From Thalassospira alkalitolerans (lineage in GTDB: Bacteria > Pseudomonadota > Alphaproteobacteria > Rhodospirillales > Thalassospiraceae): a DNA stretch of 64,000 nt. Positions 61,464 through 64,000 of the stretch are shown piece after piece. A model generated the notes under the pieces. It saw only the letters and a list, made by a program, of their open reading frames with translations, was not told the DNA's origin and did not search any database. The DNA lies in NCBI RefSeq assembly GCF_002115745.1, contig NZ_JFKB01000017.1, positions 1 through 64,000 on the forward strand, written 5' to 3'. The stretch's first letter is position 1; each line of letters opens with the position of its first letter. The translations under genes were made by a program, and so were the position numbers.

Positions 61464-62237
61464 ATGCCGATCTTTGCGCCGGTTGGCCGTATGTTCCTTG
61501 CCTTTCTGGCCCTTGTTGGTCGTGTCACGGTTTTTGCCGGGCGCACCTTGGGCCATATGGTAACACCGCCATTTTATTTCCGTCTGATTTTCAAACAGAT
61601 GCGCGAGATAGGTTATTTCTCGCTGCCGGTCGTCGCCATGACGACCCTGTTTGCCGGTATGGTACTTGCGCTGCAAAGCTATTCAGGCTTTTCACGCTTC
61701 TCAGCCGAAAGTGCTGTTGCCACGGTTGTCGTCATTTCCATGACCCGCGAATTGGGGCCGGTTTTTGCCGGCCTGATGGTTGCCGGACGTGTCGGTGCGG
61801 CCATTGCCGCTGAAATCGGCACCATGCGCGTCACAGAACAGATTGACGCGCTTGTGACCCTTTCGACCAACCCGTTAAAGTATCTGGTGGTTCCGCGTGT
61901 CTATGCCGGGCTTTTAACACTTCCGGTTCTGGTGCTGATCGGCGATATCATCGGGGTTCTGGGCGGTTACCTTGTCGGGGTCAACAAGCTTGGCTTTAAC
62001 GAAGGTTCCTATATCCGCAATACGTTCCAGTACCTTGAACAACTTGATGTTATTTCCGGGCTGGTAAAGGCCGCGGTGTTTGGCTTTATCATCACCTTGA
62101 TGGGCTGCTATCACGGATATCATTCGCGTGGTGGCGCACAGGGTGTCGGTCAGGCAACGACCAATGCCGTCGTATCAAGTTCAATCCTGATCCTGATTTC
62201 GAACTATATCGTCACCGAACTTTTCTTTGCACGTTAA
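61464..62237 (+). CDS. mlaE: ABC transporter permease MlaE
   Basis: This 257-residue MlaE/YrbE-family inner-membrane permease has five or six hydrophobic helices. The family signature spans ELGPVFAGLMVAGRVGAAIA, followed by EIGTMRVTEQIDAL. With MlaF it moves phospholipids between the membranes to keep outer-membrane asymmetry. It is 9 nt upstream of mlaF. The substrate-binding mlaD is not in the window. Confidence 0.93.
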   Translation: MPIFAPVGRMFLAFLALVGRVTVFAGRTLGHMVTPPFYFRLIFKQMREIGYFSLPVVAMTTLFAGMVLALQSYSGFSRFSAESAVATVVVISMTRELGPVFAGLMVAGRVGAAIAAEIGTMRVTEQIDALVTLSTNPLKYLVVPRVYAGLLTLPVLVLIGDIIGVLGGYLVGVNKLGFNEGSYIRNTFQYLEQLDVISGLVKAAVFGFIITLMGCYHGYHSRGGAQGVGQATTNAVVSSSILILISNYIVTELFFAR

Positions 62238-62246
62238 GGGCGGGAT

Positions 62247-63023
62247 ATGAGCGAAACTGCCAAAATCTCGCTTCGCGATGTTCACAAATCCTTTGGCCCG
62301 AAAAAGGTGCTGCAGGGCATAAACCTTGACGTCGCCCCGGGTGAATCGGTTGCCATTATTGGCGGTTCGGGCACAGGTAAATCGGTAACACTGAAATGTG
62401 TTCTGGGCCTGTTAACGCCCGATCAGGGATCAATCAAAGTCAACGGAACGGAAATGGTTGGCGCGTCACCTGCAACCCGCGAAGATATGCTATCCCATGC
62501 CGGTATGCTGTTTCAGGGCGCAGCATTATTTGATTCGCTTTCGGTATGGCAGAACGTTGCCTTTGGCCTGATCGAAGGACGCGGTATGAAACCGCAGCAA
62601 GCCCGCGACATTGCCATTGCCCGCCTGGCCGATGTAGGCCTTGGCCCGGACATTGCCAATATGTCACCGGCGTCCCTTTCAGGGGGCATGCAAAAGCGTG
62701 TTGGCCTTGCGCGCGCCATTGCAACCGAACCCGATATTCTATTCTTTGACGAACCGACCACCGGCATTGATCCGATCATGGGTGATGTGATCAATGATCT
62801 GATTGTCAAATGTACCCGTGAACTGGGGGCATGTGCGATGACCATTACCCACGACATGGCGAGCGCGCGCAAGATCGCCGACCGTGTTGCCATGTTGTAT
62901 CAGGGAAAGATCATCTGGAACGGTCCGGTATCTGAAATCGACACTGCTGATAACCCTTATTTGCAACAGTTCATTTCGGGTGATATCGAAGGCCCGCTGG
63001 ATCTTGATCTGAAGCATCTCTGA
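62247..63023 (+). CDS. mlaF: ABC transporter ATP-binding protein MlaF
   Basis: This 258-residue ABC ATPase energises MlaE. Walker A is GGSGTGKSVTLK (about 37-48), the ABC signature is LSGGMQKRVGLARAI, and Walker B is ILFFDEPTTGIDP. HD in ITHDMASARKIADRVA is the switch histidine. The pair mlaE-mlaF is complete; other Mla parts must be elsewhere. Confidence 0.93.
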   Translation: MSETAKISLRDVHKSFGPKKVLQGINLDVAPGESVAIIGGSGTGKSVTLKCVLGLLTPDQGSIKVNGTEMVGASPATREDMLSHAGMLFQGAALFDSLSVWQNVAFGLIEGRGMKPQQARDIAIARLADVGLGPDIANMSPASLSGGMQKRVGLARAIATEPDILFFDEPTTGIDPIMGDVINDLIVKCTRELGACAMTITHDMASARKIADRVAMLYQGKIIWNGPVSEIDTADNPYLQQFISGDIEGPLDLDLKHL

Positions 63024-63099
63024 TCGTTGATCCCGGCCTCCATAACCGGGGGCCGTTACCCGTTTCATCTCATTACAATCCTCATACGCGGAGCCACCG

Positions 63100-64000
63100 G
63101 TGGCCAAAACCCAAAGTCGTTTCATTTGCCAGAATTGCGGTGCCGAATACCGGAAATGGACCGGGCGTTGTGACGGATGCGGTGAATGGAACTCGATCGA
63201 GGAAGAACGCATCGAGGCCAGCCCCAAAGCAACAGGCGGCATCGCCACCGGTTCCAAGGGCAAGCAACTTGATTTCGTCGCTTTGGAAGGCGAAAGCGCA
63301 AGCCCGCCCCGCATCATCACCGGCATTGCCGAACTTGATCGTGCAGTTGGTGGCGGCCTTGTGCCAGGTTCTGCCCTTTTGGTCGGTGGTGACCCCGGCA
63401 TCGGGAAATCAACCATCCTGTTACAAGCCGTCGGTGTCCTGTCAGCCAGACATAAATGCGCCTATATCTCTGGCGAGGAAGCGGTAGATCAAGTCCGCAT
63501 GCGCGCCGCCCGTCTTGGCCTTGAAAAATCAAAGGTCGACTTTGCAGCCGCCACCAGCTTGCGCGACATTATCGCGACACTGGATCAAAGCGCGCATGAA
63601 GTCGTGGTTATCGATTCTATCCAGACCATGTACGCCGATACGCTTGACAGTGCGCCGGGCACCGTATCGCAGGTCCGTGCCTGTGCGCTGGAACTGATCC
63701 GGATGGCCAAGCGCAAGGGGTTTGCCGTCATCCTTGTTGGTCACGTTACCAAGGAAGGCCAGATTGCCGGTCCACGTGTTTTGGAACACATGGTTGATAC
63801 GGTCCTGTATTTCGAAGGCGAACGCGGTCATCAATTCCGTATTTTACGCGCTGTCAAAAACCGTTTCGGTGCGACCGACGAAATCGGCGTATTTGAAATG
63901 GGCGATGCCGGTCTGGTCGAAGTCCCAAACCCATCTGCCCTGTTTCTTGCTGATCGCGATGCGCCGGTATCTGGTACGGCGGTCTTTGCCGGACTTGAAG
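63100..64000 (+). CDS. radA: DNA repair protein RadA (partial, runs off the window)
   Basis: This is the first 300 residues of the RadA/Sms recombination helicase; the window ends before the stop. The start is the GTG at 63100 (MAKTQSRFICQNCG). A four-cysteine zinc finger (CQNCG and CDGCG, residues 10-28) is followed by Walker A GGDPGIGKSTILLQ near 95 and the RadA-specific KNRFG motif near 255. It promotes branch migration in recombinational repair. The Lon-like C-terminal domain should lie beyond the window. The gap to mlaF is 76 nt. Confidence 0.95.
   Translation, partial: MAKTQSRFICQNCGAEYRKWTGRCDGCGEWNSIEEERIEASPKATGGIATGSKGKQLDFVALEGESASPPRIITGIAELDRAVGGGLVPGSALLVGGDPGIGKSTILLQAVGVLSARHKCAYISGEEAVDQVRMRAARLGLEKSKVDFAAATSLRDIIATLDQSAHEVVVIDSIQTMYADTLDSAPGTVSQVRACALELIRMAKRKGFAVILVGHVTKEGQIAGPRVLEHMVDTVLYFEGERGHQFRILRAVKNRFGATDEIGVFEMGDAGLVEVPNPSALFLADRDAPVSGTAVFAGLE

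Noticed and set aside
1-64000. tRNA, rRNA, CRISPR arrays, IS elements, prophage or att sites
   Set aside because: I looked for cloverleaf genes, regularly spaced repeats, transposase or integrase motifs and found none.

Overview
The window reads as a chromosomal segment of a marine alphaproteobacterium of the Rhodospirillales, most like Thalassospira. This rests on gene content and order (MipZ instead of MinCDE, rpsF-rpsR-DUF2232-rplI-dnaB, a DUF2849-cysI-DUF934 sulfite reductase unit, a leucine/isovalerate cluster, an LptD of alphaproteobacterial type) and on moderate GC judged by eye. I saw no rRNA, tRNA, CRISPR array, insertion sequence or prophage. Coding density is high and base composition looks even, so this is mostly core genome.

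Layout. 24-3728 (minus): galU-ugd-manB, supplying UDP-glucose, UDP-glucuronate and mannose/glucose-1-phosphate for envelope polysaccharide. 3842-6368 (minus): mipZ, then a VWA-domain protein translationally coupled to a membrane-anchored J-domain protein. 6580-10731 (plus): an unknown secreted protein, an L-2-hydroxyglutarate-dehydrogenase-like flavoprotein, an exported GH114-like protein whose two halves look circularly permuted, and a DsbA-fold isomerase. 10812-13803: a small unknown protein, leucine dehydrogenase, Bfd ferredoxin and a two-BON lipoprotein. 14101-18569: trifunctional-length PutA without a DNA-binding domain, divergent from an Lrp-type regulator. 18695-25485: a second isomerase, then liuB-liuC-liuD-liuE (leucine catabolism, behind a LiuR-like palindrome) and a GNAT acetyltransferase. 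25494-30040 (minus): a chemoreceptor, a MATE exporter and an unknown 454-residue protein with a perfect 24-bp palindrome upstream. 30494-32964 (minus): assimilatory sulfite reductase unit. 33182-40790: DUF1489, a GcvA-type LysR regulator divergent from a DUF1127 protein, polyphosphate kinase 2, a 3-hydroxyisobutyrate-dehydrogenase-family enzyme, CtpA protease and a large acyl-CoA dehydrogenase.

40990-48591 (plus) is the envelope-biogenesis operon lptF-lptG-lptD-surA-pdxA-ksgA. It converges on gmk-yicC (minus). After a lone SDR come the fatty-acid genes fabD-fabG-acpP-fabF and mltG (minus). From 56288 the plus strand carries rpsF-rpsR-DUF2232-rplI, dnaB, alr, mlaE-mlaF and the start of radA, which runs off the window.

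The best candidates for something undescribed are the apparently permuted GH114-like protein (8760-9956), the QW-repeat-like protein/MATE pair with its palindromic operator (27274-30219), and the MipZ-VWA-J-protein cluster (3842-6368). Several regulatory elements are also visible: a LiuR-like site, a GcvA-type ATTAG/CTAAT site, a structured rpsF leader, and terminator stems built from the last codons of ksgA and fabG.
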